Below, one piece after another: positions 21,923 through 32,928 of a stretch of DNA of 64,000 bases. Made by a program: the position numbers and the translations under genes. The stretch is from assembly GCF_003086295.3 (NCBI RefSeq), contig NC_092042.1, forward strand, positions 44,886,137 to 44,950,136, in the 5' to 3' direction. Every line of letters begins with the position of its first letter. Position 1 is the first letter of the stretch. Origin of the DNA: Arachis hypogaea (lineage: Eukaryota; Streptophyta; Magnoliopsida; Fabales; Fabaceae). The notes under the pieces were generated by a model that was not told the origin of the DNA, searched no databases, and saw only the letters and a program-made list of their open reading frames with translations.

Positions 21923-23096
21923 GGGAACAGGAAGAGCAAGGATGTGAACTAAAGGAACTAAAGCGTCAGAAGCTATTCCTTGAAGGACCAAGCACCCCAC
22001 AGACTAGAGGAACATCCACTTCCCAAAATACAGGTTGTTACGTTCTAATTTTAAGCTTTAACTCTGTGATAGTAATTTTATAGAAATTTACCTTAGAAGT
22101 TATATAGGAGTAGTAGTAATTAGTATCTCTATTTTGATTTTATCTCCAATTAAGCTATAATTTATTCTTCTTATCATTATCAAACATGAATAAATTAGTA
22201 GATTCTTAGAATAAAGAGGCAATATTTTTTTCGAGTTCTTAATAAGGAAAATTCTAATTATTTATATGTGGTGGCAATACTTTTTGTCTTCTGAATGAAT
22301 GCCTGAACAGTGCATATTTTTGATATTGAATTTTATGAATGTTAAAATTGTTGGCTCCTGAAAGAATGATGAACAAGAGAAATGTTATTGATGATCTGAA
22401 AAATCATGAAAGTGATTCTTGAAGCAAGAAAAAGCAGTGAAAAAAGCAAAAGCTTGTGCGAAAAAAAAAGGAATAAAATAGAAAGAAAAAGAAAAAGCAA
22501 GCAGAAAAAGCCAATAGCCCTTAAAACCAAAAGGCAGGGGTAAAAAGGATCCAAGGCTTTGAGCATCAATGGATAGGAGGGCCCAAGGAAATAAATCCAG
22601 GCCTAAGCGGCTAAATCAAGCTGTCCCTAACCATGTGCTTGTGGCATGCAGGTCCAAGTGAAAAACTTGAGACTGAGTGGTTAAAGTCGTGATCCAAAGC
22701 AAAAAGAGTGTGCTTAAGAACTTTGGACACCTCTAATTGGGGACTTTAGCAAAGCTGAGTCACAATCTGAAAAGGTTCACCCAGTTATGTGTCTGTGGCA
22801 TTTATGTATCTGGTGGTAATACTGGAAAACAAAATGCTTAGGGCCACGGCCAAGACTCAATAAGTAGCTGTGTTCAAGAATCAACATACTATAACAGGAG
22901 AGTCAATAATACTATCTGAATTCTGAGTTCCTATGGATGCCAACCATTCTGAATTTCAAAGGATAAAGTGAGATGCCAAAACTGTTCAGAAGCAAAAAGC
23001 TACAAGCCCCGCTCATCTAATAAGAATTTGAGCTTCACTTAAAACTCCGAGATATTATTGCTTCTTAATTTCTTTTAATTCTATTTTATTTATCTA
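21923..23096 (+). other. Element A 3' non-coding region
   Basis: About 1.2 kb without a supported frame. Words such as GTGCTTGTGGCATG, AAAACTTGAGACTGAG, GCATATTTTTGA and AGATGCCAAAACTGTTCAGA recur, often reverse-complemented, in the same position of B, C, F and H. This non-coding block is therefore shared between families. Confidence 0.6.
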
Positions 23097-23134
23097 GTTG
23101 CTTGAGGACAAGCAACAGTTTAAGTTTGGTGTTG
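23097..23134 (+). other. AGGA-loop hairpin plus PPT-like motif abutting the 3' LTR (element A)
   Basis: GTTGCTTG/CAAGCAAC (8-bp stem) with loop AGGA at 23097-23116, a 4-nt spacer, then TAAGTTTGGTGTTG ending exactly at 23134, the base before the LTR. Its position is that of the plus-strand primer (polypurine tract), although the motif is not purine-only. Identical or covarying modules occur in B, C, F and H. Confidence 0.8.
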
Positions 23135-24647
23135 TGATGAGCGGATATTTTATACGCTTTTTGGGGGTAATTTCATGTAGATTTTAGTATGTTTTAATTA
23201 GTTTTTAGTAGAATATCATTAGTTTTTAGGCAAAAATCATATTTTTGGACTTTACTATGAGTTTGTGTGTTTTTCTATGATTTCAGGTAATTTCTGGCTG
23301 AAATTGAGGGAGCTGAGCAAAAATCTGAGTTAGGCTGAAAAAGGACTGCTGATGCTGTTGGATCCTGACCTCCCTGCACTCGGAATGGATTTTTTGGAGC
23401 TACAAGAGTCCAATTGGCGCGCTCTTAGCGGCGTTGGAAAGTATACATCCAGGGCTTTCCAGCAATATATAATAGTCCATACTTTGCACAAAGATAGACG
23501 ACGTAACTTGGCATTGAACGCCAAGTACATGCTGCTATCTGGAGTTAAACGCCAGAAACACGTTATAACTTGGAGTTCAACTCCAAGAAAGGCCTTAACT
23601 TGTGGATAGCTTTAGTCTCAGCCCCAGCACACACCAAGTGGGCCCCAGAAGTGGATTTCTGCACCAATTATCTTAGTTTACTCATATTCTGTAAACCTAG
23701 GTTACTAGTTTACTATTTAAACAACTTTTAGAGATTTATCTTGTACCTCACGACATTTTCAGATCTGAATTACATACTTTTTGACGGCATGAGTCTCTAA
23801 ACTCCATTGTTGGGGGTGAGGAGCTCTGCAGCGTCTCGATGAATTAATGCAATTGTTTGTATTTCACTCAAATGTGTGTGTGTTCCTATCTAAGTTGTTC
23901 ATTCGCGCTTAATTGTGAAGGAGGTGATGATCCGTGACACTCATCACCTTCCTCAACTCATGAACGTGTGTCTGACAAGCACCTCCGTTCTACATCAGAC
24001 TGAATGAGCGTCTCTTAGATTCCTTAATCAGAATCTTCGTGGTATAAGCTAGAACTGATGGCGGCCACTCTTGAGGATCCGAAAAGTCTAAACCTTGTCT
24101 GTGGTATTCCGAGTAGGATTCAAGGATTGAATGGCTCTGACGAGCTTCAAACTTGCGATTGCTGGGCGCGATGACAAACGCAAAAGGATCAATGGATCCT
24201 ATTCCAACATGATCGAGAACCGACAGCTGATTAGCCGTGCTGTGACAGAGCATCTGGAACGTTTTCACTGAGAGGATGGGAGGTAGCCACTGAAAATGGT
24301 GACACCCTACATACAGCTTGCTGTAGACGTGCTTTACAAAAAATTGAGTTGAATATTACATTGCAGAAATTCAGAGGACAAAGCATCTCCAAAACTCCAA
24401 CATATTTCCCATTACTACACAACAAGTAACGATTTTATTCTCTTTTATTTTTCCAATCTGATAATTCCAACTGATAATTTTGATTGACATCCTGACTAAG
24501 AATAATAAAATAAATATAGCTTGCTTCAAACTAACAATCTCCGTGGGATTCGACCCTTACTCACGTAAGGTATTACTTGGACGACCCAGTGCACTTGTTG
24601 GTTAGTTGTGCGGATTGCAAAAAGTGTTATTGCAATTTCGTGCACCA
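23135..24647 (+). repeat. Element A 3' LTR
   Basis: Same length as the 5' LTR, with about 28 scattered substitutions by eye and no indels. Differences include changes inside palindromes (for example GGCATTGAACGCC near 23509). Confidence 0.95.
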
Positions 24648-25542
24648 CGGATCATCACATTCATCATGTTGAAGTGCAACGAATATCTTAGAACAAGAAC
24701 AAGCAGAATTGAATAGAAAATAGTAGTAATTGCATTAAAACTCGAGGTACAGCAGAGCTCCAAACCCTTAATCTATGGTGTGTAGAAACTCGACCGTTGA
24801 AAATATATAAGTGATGAAGGTCCAGGCTTGGCCGAGAGGCCAGCCCCTAAGGTCTAAGAACTAAATGTCTAAATATGAATAATAAAATAAAACTGACACC
24901 AAAGATGTCTAATACACTAGTAAAAAGTTCTATTTATACTAAACTAGCTACTAGGGTTTACGGAAGTAAGTAATTGATGCATAAATCCACTTCCAGGGTC
25001 CACTTGGTGTGTGCTTGGGCTGAGCTTGATCTATCCACGAGCTGAGGCTTCTCTTGGAGTTGAACGCCAAGTTGTAACGTGTTTTTGGCGTTCAACTCTG
25101 GTTCGTGACGTGTTTTTGGCGTTTGACTCCAGAGTGCAGCATGGAACTGGCGTTGAGCACCAGTTTATGTCGTCTAATTACGAATAAAGTATGAACTATT
25201 ATATATTACTGGAAATCTCTGGATGTCTACTTTCCAACGCCATTGAGAACGCGCCATTTGGAATTTTGTAGCTCCAGAAAATCCATTTTGAGTGCAGGGA
25301 GGTCAGATTCTAACAGCATCAGCAGTCCTTTGTCAGCCTCCTATCAGAGTTTTGCTCAGGTCCCTCAATTTCAACCAGAAAATATCTGAAATCACAGAAA
25401 AACATACAAACTCATAGTAAAGTCCAGAAATGTGAATTTAGCATAAAAGCTAATGAAAACATCCCTAAAAGTAACTAGATCATACTAAAAACTACCTAAA
25501 AACAATGCCAAAAAGCGTATAAATTATCCGCTCATCACGGAA

Positions 25543-25671
25543 CATAAGATAGAAAAAGAGGGGAGGAATAGAAAATAAAAGGAACTCAACCACCTTAGTT
25601 ATCCTAGCGCTCGCTTTATTCTTCAGGTTGTGCTCCTCAGTGAAGATGATTTGCCTCCCTTTTGGTGCCAT
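25543..25671 (-). pseudogene. Element B 3' ORF stub (MAPKGR...)
   Basis: From ATG at 25671 the minus strand reads MAPKGRQIIFTEEHNLKN and KASARITKVVEF, about 43 codons, before entering solo LTR S2. This is the same N-terminus as the stub in A. The insertion of S2 severs it; the continuation left of 12512 is not in an open frame. I do not recognise a domain. Confidence 0.5.
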
Positions 25672-25707
25672 AGGAATAAACAGAAAACCCTTAAGCGAAG
25701 CGTCAAC

Positions 25708-25741
25708 ACCAAACTTAAAGGTTTGCTTGTCCTCAAGCAAA
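25708..25741 (-). other. AGGA-loop hairpin module upstream of the 3' ORF (element B)
   Basis: On the minus strand TTTGCTTG/CAAGCAAA with loop AGGA (25722-25741), a 4-nt spacer, then TAAGTTTGGTGTTG. Same arrangement as in A at 21793. Confidence 0.75.
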
Positions 25742-25864
25742 GAAGAACTGAAAATAGAAAGAGACAAATATTATGATAAAAGAAAAAAAGGATTAAAGAA
25801 CAAGAGAGAATTAGGATTGGGAGAGGGGGAAAGAAAATTAAAACTGGGCGGCAAACTAGTGAAG

Positions 25865-26400
25865 TTGTGCGGCGCAGGCGACGTGTATGCGTGCAGCACG
25901 CGTACGCGTGGGGCGCAAAAATTTTATAATGACGAGTTAGCGTCAGGCACGCGTCCGCGTGCCCTTTGTTTTGTGCGATTTGCATGAAGCCAGCTGCGTG
26001 CACGCACAACTCTTTGTCGCATGGCTTGGGCACCAATATTTTCATACGACGCGTGCACGTCATGCACGCGCACGCATGGATGAACATTTGTGCAAATGAC
26101 GCGCATGCGTCGGGGATGCATACGCGTGGTAAATTTTGTGCGTCTAGCACACTTCCAGGCCTAAACCAGCACAACTCTCTGCTCAAACACATATTTACGC
26201 CGTTTTTCTAGGTCACGCGTATGCGTTAGTGACGCGTACGCATGGTGTGCCAAAATCACAACGCGTACGCGTGAGTTTGTTTGTGCGGAAGGCTTCATTC
26301 TGGTGCCATTCCCACCCAAATATCTGTTCATTTCCTATTTTTCACGCATACCCATTTGACGCGTACGCGTCAACGACGCTTGCGCGTCATGTGCTCTTTT
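25865..26400. repeat. ACGCGT-type palindrome cluster, element B interior
   Basis: Many copies of ACGCGTACGCGT and variants (ACGCGCACGC, ACGCATGCGT, GTACGCGTGG) lie in a CpG-rich stretch unlike the AT-rich surroundings. The open frames here (25623-26192, 25924-26121 and 25966-26211) translate as repeating A/C/R/H/T-rich peptide on both strands and are produced by the repeat. Confidence 0.75.
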
Positions 26401-26524
26401 TTTTGAATTATATCCGGTTCCTGTTCTAAAATAGCTGCATGATCAAAAAATTAGTAAGAACTCAATAAAAATCAAATAAGTAAGAAAACTACTACTACGA
26501 AAAATAACTAAGGATACAAAATTA

Positions 26525-26540
26525 TCGGGTTGCCTCCCGA
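26525..26540 (-). other. Element B post-ORF hairpin (AGGCAA loop)
   Basis: On the minus strand TCGGG/CCCGA with loop AGGCAA, preceded by GAAGCGCTTG. It lies 41 nt after the stop of the 26582-26878 frame. The stem pair that is U-A in F and H is C-G here. Confidence 0.75.
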
Positions 26541-26581
26541 CAAGCGCTTCTTTAACCTCACTAGCTTGACGGTCAGCTCCT

Positions 26582-26878
26582 CTAAGGAGGAGGATTATAG
26601 GGGCTCCACTCTTCACCCCTTACTTTGAACTTCTTTCCTATGTCTCCATAATGTAGCTCAATATGCTCCAGAGAGAGGATTTTGATTACTGTATAAACCC
26701 ATGCTGGATTGCTGGTCAACACCACCTTCATTCCTGGGGAGAAACCTTCATTGGGGATCTTTTTGTTTCTCCATCCTCTGGGTACTTTCTTCTTAGGACT
26801 CTCTCCCTTGGTGGATGATGCATTCTCAACACTAAACTTAGGTTTGATGTCAGGAGGAATTTTATTGATTGTTACCAA
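26582..26878 (-). pseudogene. Element B last ORF: integrase C-terminal-like remnant
   Basis: Ninety-eight codons including GWRNKKIPNEGFSPGMKVVL and YTVIKILSLEHIELHYGD, then GKKFKVRGEEWSPY. This parallels the integrase C-terminus of A ([10 protein letters not shown] ... [17 protein letters not shown] ... [14 protein letters not shown]). I infer that B kept the integrase C-terminal module while RT, RNase H and the integrase core were deleted. Only about 25 codons separate it from the end of protease. A related remnant in F is at 55811-56080. The homology is by eye. Confidence 0.5.
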
Positions 26879-27081
26879 GGGAGGTTTGAGCTACAGATTC
26901 TGCAGTGCATCATCATTGTGGTTTTTAAAGGATTGGATCAGTAAGCTCAGTCTGTATGCACCTCTCTTCTTCACCTGCTAAATGTACATCCTTGAAGACA
27001 TGAAAGACCAGTTGCTCATTATGCACTCTAAGCACTAATTCACCTTCTTCCACATCAATCAGAACTCTTCCAGTGGCTAGG
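26879..27081 (-). pseudogene. Element B protease C-terminal end
   Basis: The minus-strand translation near 27081-26985 reads VLIDVEEGELVLRVHNEQLVFHVFKD, the post-protease segment seen in D (ALIDVEEGELMLRVHEQHLILKVFKH). In-frame stops follow. It is separated from the rest of protease by solo LTR S3. Confidence 0.7.
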
Positions 27082-28878
27082 TGATGAGCGGATAATTTAT
27101 ATGCTTTTTGACATTGTTTTTAGGTAGTTTTTAGTAAATTCAAGCTACTTTTAGGGATATTTTCATTAGTTTTTATGTTAAATTCACATTTCTGGACTTT
27201 ACTATGAGTTTGTGTATTTTTCTATGATTTTAGGTAATTTCTGGCTGAAATTGAGGGACTTGAGCAAAACTCTGATAGGAGGCTGACAAAGGACTGCTGA
27301 TGCTGTTGGAATCTAACCTCCCTGCACTCAAAATGGATTTTCTGGAGTTACAGAACTCCAAATGGCACGCTCTTAACGGCGTTGGAAAGTAGACATCCAG
27401 AGCTTTCCAGCAATATATAATAATCCATACTTTATTCGAGAATTGACGACGTAAAGTGGCGTTCAACGCCAAGTACATGCTGCTGTCTGGAGTTAAACGC
27501 CAGAAACACGTCACGACCCGGAGTTGAACGCCCAAAACACGTTATAACTTGGCGTTCAACTCCAAGAGAAGCCTTAGCTCGTGGATAGATCAAGCTCAGC
27601 CCAAATATACACCAAGTGGGCTCCATAAGTGAATTTATGCATCAAATACTTACTCATGTAAACCCTAGTAGCTAGTCTAGTATAAATAGGATAATTTACT
27701 ATTGTTTTAGACATCTTTGGTCTCAGTTTGTTTTATTCTTCATCTTAGGAGGCTATTGATCACGTTTTAGGGGGCTGGCCACTCGTCCATGCCTGAACCT
27801 TTAACTTATGTATTTTCAACGGTGGAGTTTCTACACACCATAGATTAAGGGTGTGAAGCTCTGCTGTACCTCAAGTTTCAATACAATTACTATTATTTTC
27901 TATTCAATTCTCTTTTATTCTTATTCCAAGATATACGTTACACTTCAACTTGATGAATGTGATGATCCGTGACACTCATCATCATTCTCACCTATGAACG
28001 CGCGTGACTGACAACCACTTCCGTTCTACCTTAGGCCGGGCGCATATCTCTTAGATTCCCCAACAGAATCTTCGTGGTATAAGCTAGATAGATGGCAGCA
28101 TTCATGAGAATTCGGAAAGTCTAACCTTGTATGTGGTATTCCAAGTAGGATTCCAGGAATCTGGAAAGTCTAACCTTGTCTGTGGTATTCCGAGTAAGAT
28201 TCCAGGATTGAATGACTGTGACGAGCTTCAAACTCCTGAAGGCTGGGCGTCAGTGACAGGCGCAAAAGAATCAAGGGATTCTATTCCAACCTGATTGAGA
28301 ACTGACAGATGATTACCCGTGCTGTGACAGAGCATTTGGACCATTTTCACTGAGAGGATGGGATGTAGCCATCGGCAAGGGTGATGCCTCCAGACGATTA
28401 GCCATGCAGTGACAGTGCATAGGACCATTTTCCCGAGAGGATTAAAAGTAGCCATTGACGACGGTGATGCCCTACATACAGCTTGCCATGGAAAGGAGTA
28501 AGAAGGATTGGATGAATGTAATAAGAAAGTAGAGATTCAAGAGGAGCACAGCATCTCCATACGCCTATCTGAAATTCCCACTATTGATTTACATAAGTAT
28601 TTCTATCCTATTTTATTTTCTGTTTATTATTAATTAATTTTCGAAATCCATAATCATTTAATTTGCCTAACTGAGATTTACAAGGTGACCATAGCTTGCT
28701 TCATACCAACAATCTCTATGGGATCGACCCTTACTCACGTAAGGTATTACTTGGATGACCCAGTACACTTGCTGGCTAGTTGAACGGAGTTGTGTCCACA
28801 CATAGCAAAGAGCCATTATAATGATTCCATACAACAACAAAGAATACTACATTGATGTGATCACAATTTCGTCCACCA
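27082..28878 (+). mobile_element. Solo LTR S3 (FIDEL-like)
   Basis: TGATGAGCGGATAATTTATATG... to ...ATTTCGTCCACCA, 1,797 bp, with perfect target duplication CTAGG (27077-27081 and 28879-28883) inside B's protease. It contains a partial local duplication (AATCTGGAAAGTCTAACCTTG near 28110 and 28156) and a second copy of the CCATTTTCNC(T/C)GAGAGGAT words. Confidence 0.92.
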
Positions 28879-28883
28879 CTAGG

Positions 28884-29023
28884 AATGGTCTTCCTAGTAT
28901 TATAGAGGCATTCTCATCCTCCCCTGTATAAAGAATCACAAAGTCTGCTGGGAGGAAGAATTTACCCACTTTAACCAAGATATTCTCCACTAATCCGTAT
29001 GCAGGCTTCATAGATTTGTCTGC
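28884..29023 (-). pseudogene. Element B protease middle piece
   Basis: On the minus strand: SMKPAYGLVENILVKVGKF and DFVILYTGEDENASIILGRPF, the protease C-terminal half, between solo LTRs S3 and S4. Confidence 0.8.
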
Positions 29024-30562
29024 TGGTGCACAAAAATTACAGTCACACTATGTAATTCTGCACAACTAACCAGCAAGTGCACTGGGTCGTCCAAGTAATA
29101 CCTTACGTGAGTAAGGTTCGAATTCCACGGAGATTGTTGGCTTGAAGCAAGCTATGGTTATCTTATTATTCTTAGTCAGGATACCAATAGGGTTCTTTAG
29201 TTTCAATTGTAAAAAGTGAAAGGGCATAAAATAAGTGATTGTTACTCAATAATGGAGAATATGTTGGAGTTTTGGAGATGCTTTGTCTTCTGAATCCCTG
29301 TAACATAATGCTTTCTCACTTTCAAACATGCAAGGCTCCTTCCATGACAAGCTGTATGTAGGGTGTCACCGTTGTCAATGGCTACTTCCCATCCTCTCAG
29401 TGAAAATGGTCCAAATGCTCTGTCACAGCACGGCTAATCATCTGTCAGTTCTCGATCATGTTGGAATAGGATCCATTGATCCTTTTGCGTCTGTCACTAC
29501 GCCCAACACTCGCGAGTTTGAAGCTCGTCACAGTCATTCAATCCCTGAATCCTACTCGAAATACCACAGACAAGGTTTAGACTTTCCGGATTCTCAAGGA
29601 TGTTGCCAATGGATTCTAGCTTATACACGAAGATTCTGATTAAAGAGTCCAAGAGATATTCATTCAATCGTAGGTAGAACGAAGGTGGTTGTCAGGCACG
29701 CGTTCATAGGTTGAGAATGGTGATGAGTGTCACGGATCATCACCTTCTCCATATTGAAGTGCGAATGAACATCTTAAATAGGAACAAGTGTGTTTGAATA
29801 GAAAACAGAAATAATTGCATTAATTTATCGAGACACTGCAGAGCTCCTCACCTCCAACAATGGAGTTTAGAGACTCATGCCATTAAAGAGTACAAAATTC
29901 AGATCTAAAAATGTCATGAGATGCAAAATAAGTCTCTAAAAGTTGTTTAAATACTAAACTAGTAACCTAGGTTTACAGAAAATAAGTAAACTAAGATAGC
30001 TGGTGCAGAAATCCACTTCTGGGGCCCACTTGGTGTGTGCTGGGACTGAGACTTGAGCTTCTCACGTGCCTGGGCTGTTTCTGGAGATAAACGTCAGGTT
30101 GTAACCTGTTTCTGGCGTTTAACTCCAACTTGCAACCTGTTTCTGGCGTCCAACGCTAGAATGCAACATGGAACTGGCGTTAAACACCAGTTTACATCGT
30201 TTATCTTCACGCAAAGTATGGACTATTATACATTTCTGGAAAGTCCTGGATGTCTACTTTCCAACCCAATCGAGAGCGTGCAATTTGGACTCTTATAGCT
30301 CCAAAAAATTATCCCGAGTGCAGGGAGGTCAGAATCCAACAGCACCAGCGGTCCTTATTCAGCCTGAATCAGATTTTTGCTTAGCTCCCTCAATTTCAGC
30401 CAGAAAATACCTGAAATCACAGAAAAACACATAAACTCATAGTAAACTCCAGAAATATGATTTTTTCCTAAAAACTAATAAAAATATACTAAAAACTAAC
30501 TAAAACATACTAAAAACTACATGAAATTACCCCCAAAAAGCGTATAAAATATCTGCTCATCA
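29024..30562 (-). mobile_element. Solo LTR S4 (FIDEL-like)
   Basis: 1,539 bp, plus-strand ends TGGTGCACAAAAATTAC and ...TATCTGCTCATCA, perfect target duplication TCTGC (29019-29023 and 30563-30567). It resembles the LTRs of A closely, including the antisense frame 29328-29639 and palindromes near 30080-30190. Confidence 0.92.
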
Positions 30563-30567
30563 TCTGC

Positions 30568-32618
30568 CATTTGTAATGATATCTTTGTGGGTTGTGCTTC
30601 TCGGATTTGCAGCTTCTTCATCACAGATAAGGGCATTAGATTTATGCTTGCCCCCAGATTACATAGGACTTTCTCAAAGGTGGTGCTTCCAATGGTGCAT
30701 GGAATTTGAAAGCTTCCTAGATCTGGCATCTTCCTTGGCAAGTTATTCTGAATTACGGCACTAGATTCCTTAGTCAGGACTACTGTCTCATCTCCCTTTA
30801 AACGCTTCTTCTTTGACAACAACTCCTTCATGAACTTGACATAGATAGGCATTTGCTCCAAAACCTCAGTAAAAGGAATATTGATTTGTAACTTCCTGAA
30901 GACTTCCAAGAACTTTGAAAACTGCTTGTCCTTGGTCTCCTTTTGAAGTTTTTGAGGATATGGCATCTTAGGCTTGTACTCAGGAGCCTTTGGCAGTGTA
31001 GGATAAGTGTCAAGAGAGTCTGGAAATGGGTTGTCCGCACGCTTTGGAGGGGCGTGCTCTACTTCTTCCTTCTTCTCCTCTGGAGCTTCTTTTTTAACTG
31101 GCTCCTCATCAACTTGTGCTTCCATACTTGCCACTTGTCCACTTATCAAGGTGATAGCCTTGCATTCCTCTCTTGGATTTGGAATTATGTTACCAGAAAG
31201 GCTATTAGTAGTCCTCTGATCAATTTCATTAACTCTGGTGGCTATTTGACCCATCTAAATCTCCAAATTCTTGATTGATGCTCTGGTTTCCTGCGCAAAA
31301 CTCTTCATCATTTCCCAATTAGAATCTTCTTGGGATTTAGAATTTGCCTGTGGAGGTGGTTGTTGTTGATGAGATTGAAATTGGTGGTTATTGTAATTGT
31401 TCTGTTGGAAGCCGCCTTGAGAATTATTGTTGAAGTTCTGAGGTCTCTGAGGTTAGTCTCTCCACCCAAAATTTAGGTGATTTCTCCACCCTGGGTTGTA
31501 GGTCTGAGAATAGGGATCATTATTGGGATTTCTAGGAGCACTCCCCATGTAATTGACCTGTTCATAAGAGGGTTGAGCATAATCATAATTATCATTTTGC
31601 ACAGTTACCTGTCATGTCATAAGAGACCTCTTGAGATGGATTTTGGGTATTGATAGCTGAGACTTGCATGCCACCCATGTGTTGAGTAAGTAGACTTATT
31701 TGCCGAGATATAAGCTTGTTCTGAGCAAGAATAGCATTAAGAGCTTCTACTTCCATGACACCCTTCTTCTGAGGAGCCTCAGAGTTCACAGGATTCCTAT
31801 TAGATGAGTATAAATATTGGTTGCTAGCAACCAATTCAATAAGCTCAATAGTCTCCTCCGGTGTCTTCTTCTTGAGCAATGAACCTCTTGCAGAATTATC
31901 TAAGCACATCTTGGACATTTCACCCAAACTTTCATAAAAGATATCTAGTTGGGTCTATTTGGAGAACATGTCCAGAGAACATTGCCTAGTCAGTAGCTTG
32001 TATCTCTCCTAAGCTTCATACAGAGTTTCACCATCCTTCTGTTTGAAGGTCTGAACCTCCACCCTAAGCTTAGTCAGCTTCTTAGGTGGGAAAAATTTAG
32101 TAAGAAACTCAGTAACCACCTTGTTCCAAGTATCCAAACTCTCCTTGGGTTGGAAATCTAGCCATAGCTTTACTTCATCCCTCAGAGCAAACGGGAAGAG
32201 CATGAGTTTGTATACCTCTGAGTTTACTCCATTTGTCTTCATAGTATCACAAATCTGCAAAAAAACTAGAGATAAATTGATTTGGGTCTTCATGGGGAAG
32301 ACCATGATACTGGCAATTTTGTTGTACCAGGGTGACCAGTTGTGGCTTCAACTCAAAGTTGTTGGCAGCTATAGGGGGCACCACAATGCTTTTTCCATAC
32401 AGATCTACAGTAGGAGCAGAGTAAGAGCCAAGTACTCTTCTTTGTTGCTCATTCCCATTCGGATTTGCCACATTGGCATTATCAGCATTGTTAGGATCCA
32501 TAGTGGATTCTGTAGCCTTGTAAAGCCTTGCTTGTTGTAAATGCCGCCTGAAAGTCCTTTCAGGTTTAGGATCAAAGTCTAAGAGATGTTCTTTGTCTCT
32601 GTTCCTGCGCATAAACAA
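30568..32618 (-). pseudogene. gag: Element B gag and N-terminal protease
   Basis: It starts near 32618 with RRNRDKEHLLDFDPKPERTF, then the gag core (LWLDFQPKESLDTWNK, FLTKFFPPKKLTKLRVE, QTFKQKDGETLYEA). Later come EYKPKMPYPQKLQKE, FTEVLEQMPIYVKFM and the protease start LCNLGASINLMPLSVM. The open stretches are 32247-32618, 32009-32305, 31592-31927 and 30568-31254, in more than one frame, so it is broken by stops and shifts. The protease catalytic Asp position is Asn (CNLGA rather than CDLGA). No zinc knuckle is seen. Protease is interrupted after ...SLQMAD by S4. Confidence 0.85.
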
Positions 32619-32824
32619 ACAGAAAATAAGAAAAGATGGAAATCTCTACGTCAGAGTGCAGAGAATTCCCAGTGAGGTAACCTGTGTGAAGAGATAAAAA
32701 TATTTTATTTTTATAATTTTTTTTGAAAATAGTTAAAACAAAATTTAAATAAAAAATAAAAAATAAAAAAATAAAAAACGCCTAATCTAAGCAATCAAAC
32801 AACAAATAGTTGTTAATCACTATC
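32619..32824 (-). other. Element B leader
   Basis: Short A/T-rich leader between primer site and gag; no frame. Confidence 0.6.
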
Positions 32825-32843
32825 AATCCCCGGAAACAACGCC
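32825..32843 (-). other. Element B primer binding site (tRNA-Asp, degenerate)
   Basis: Minus strand TGGCGTTGTTTCCGGGGAT, three bases from the tRNA-Asp complement, 7 nt inside the 5' LTR end. Confidence 0.8.
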
Positions 32844-32912
32844 AAAAACTTGGTGTGGTGATTTTACAACCACAGACTAACCGACAAGTGCACCGGGTCG
32901 TACTAAGTAATA

Positions 32913-32928
32913 CCTCAGGTGAGTGAGG
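32913..32928 (-). other. U5 hairpin of element B
   Basis: Minus strand CCTCA/TGAGG with loop CTCACC, in the same place as CCTTAC/GTAAGG in A. The left LTR of B has lost this segment. Confidence 0.65.

Larger units (their letters stand above)
13282..24647 (+). mobile_element. Element A, complete gag-pol Gypsy element (FIDEL-like)
   Basis: This 11,366-bp element has two 1,513-bp LTRs of exactly equal length, a perfect target duplication CGGAT (13277-13281 and 24648-24652), a perfect tRNA-Asp primer site, and the order gag-protease-RT-RNase H-integrase. By eye the LTRs differ at about 28 positions (roughly 98% identical), so insertion was fairly recent. The reading frame is broken (stops ending at 16660, 18610 and 19084; frameshift near 19990), so this copy is not autonomous now. 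The integrase lacks a chromodomain, favouring the Athila/Tat side of Gypsy. The name FIDEL is from memory and not verified. Confidence 0.92.
12513..25537 (-). mobile_element. Solo LTR S2, split by element A
   Basis: LTR halves 12513-13281 and 24653-25537 join across A's target duplication to give about 1.65 kb. On the minus strand the LTR runs TGATGAGCGGATA... to ...TTTCGTCCACCA-type ends. The outer target duplication CGGAA (12508-12512 and 25538-25542) is perfect. It has no internal region of its own, so it is a solo LTR that later received A. Confidence 0.9.

Noticed and set aside
25623..26192. Long minus-strand frame (189 codons) rich in C, A, R and T
   Set aside because: Generated by ACGCGT-type repeats, which keep both strands open; overlapping frames exist on the other strand.
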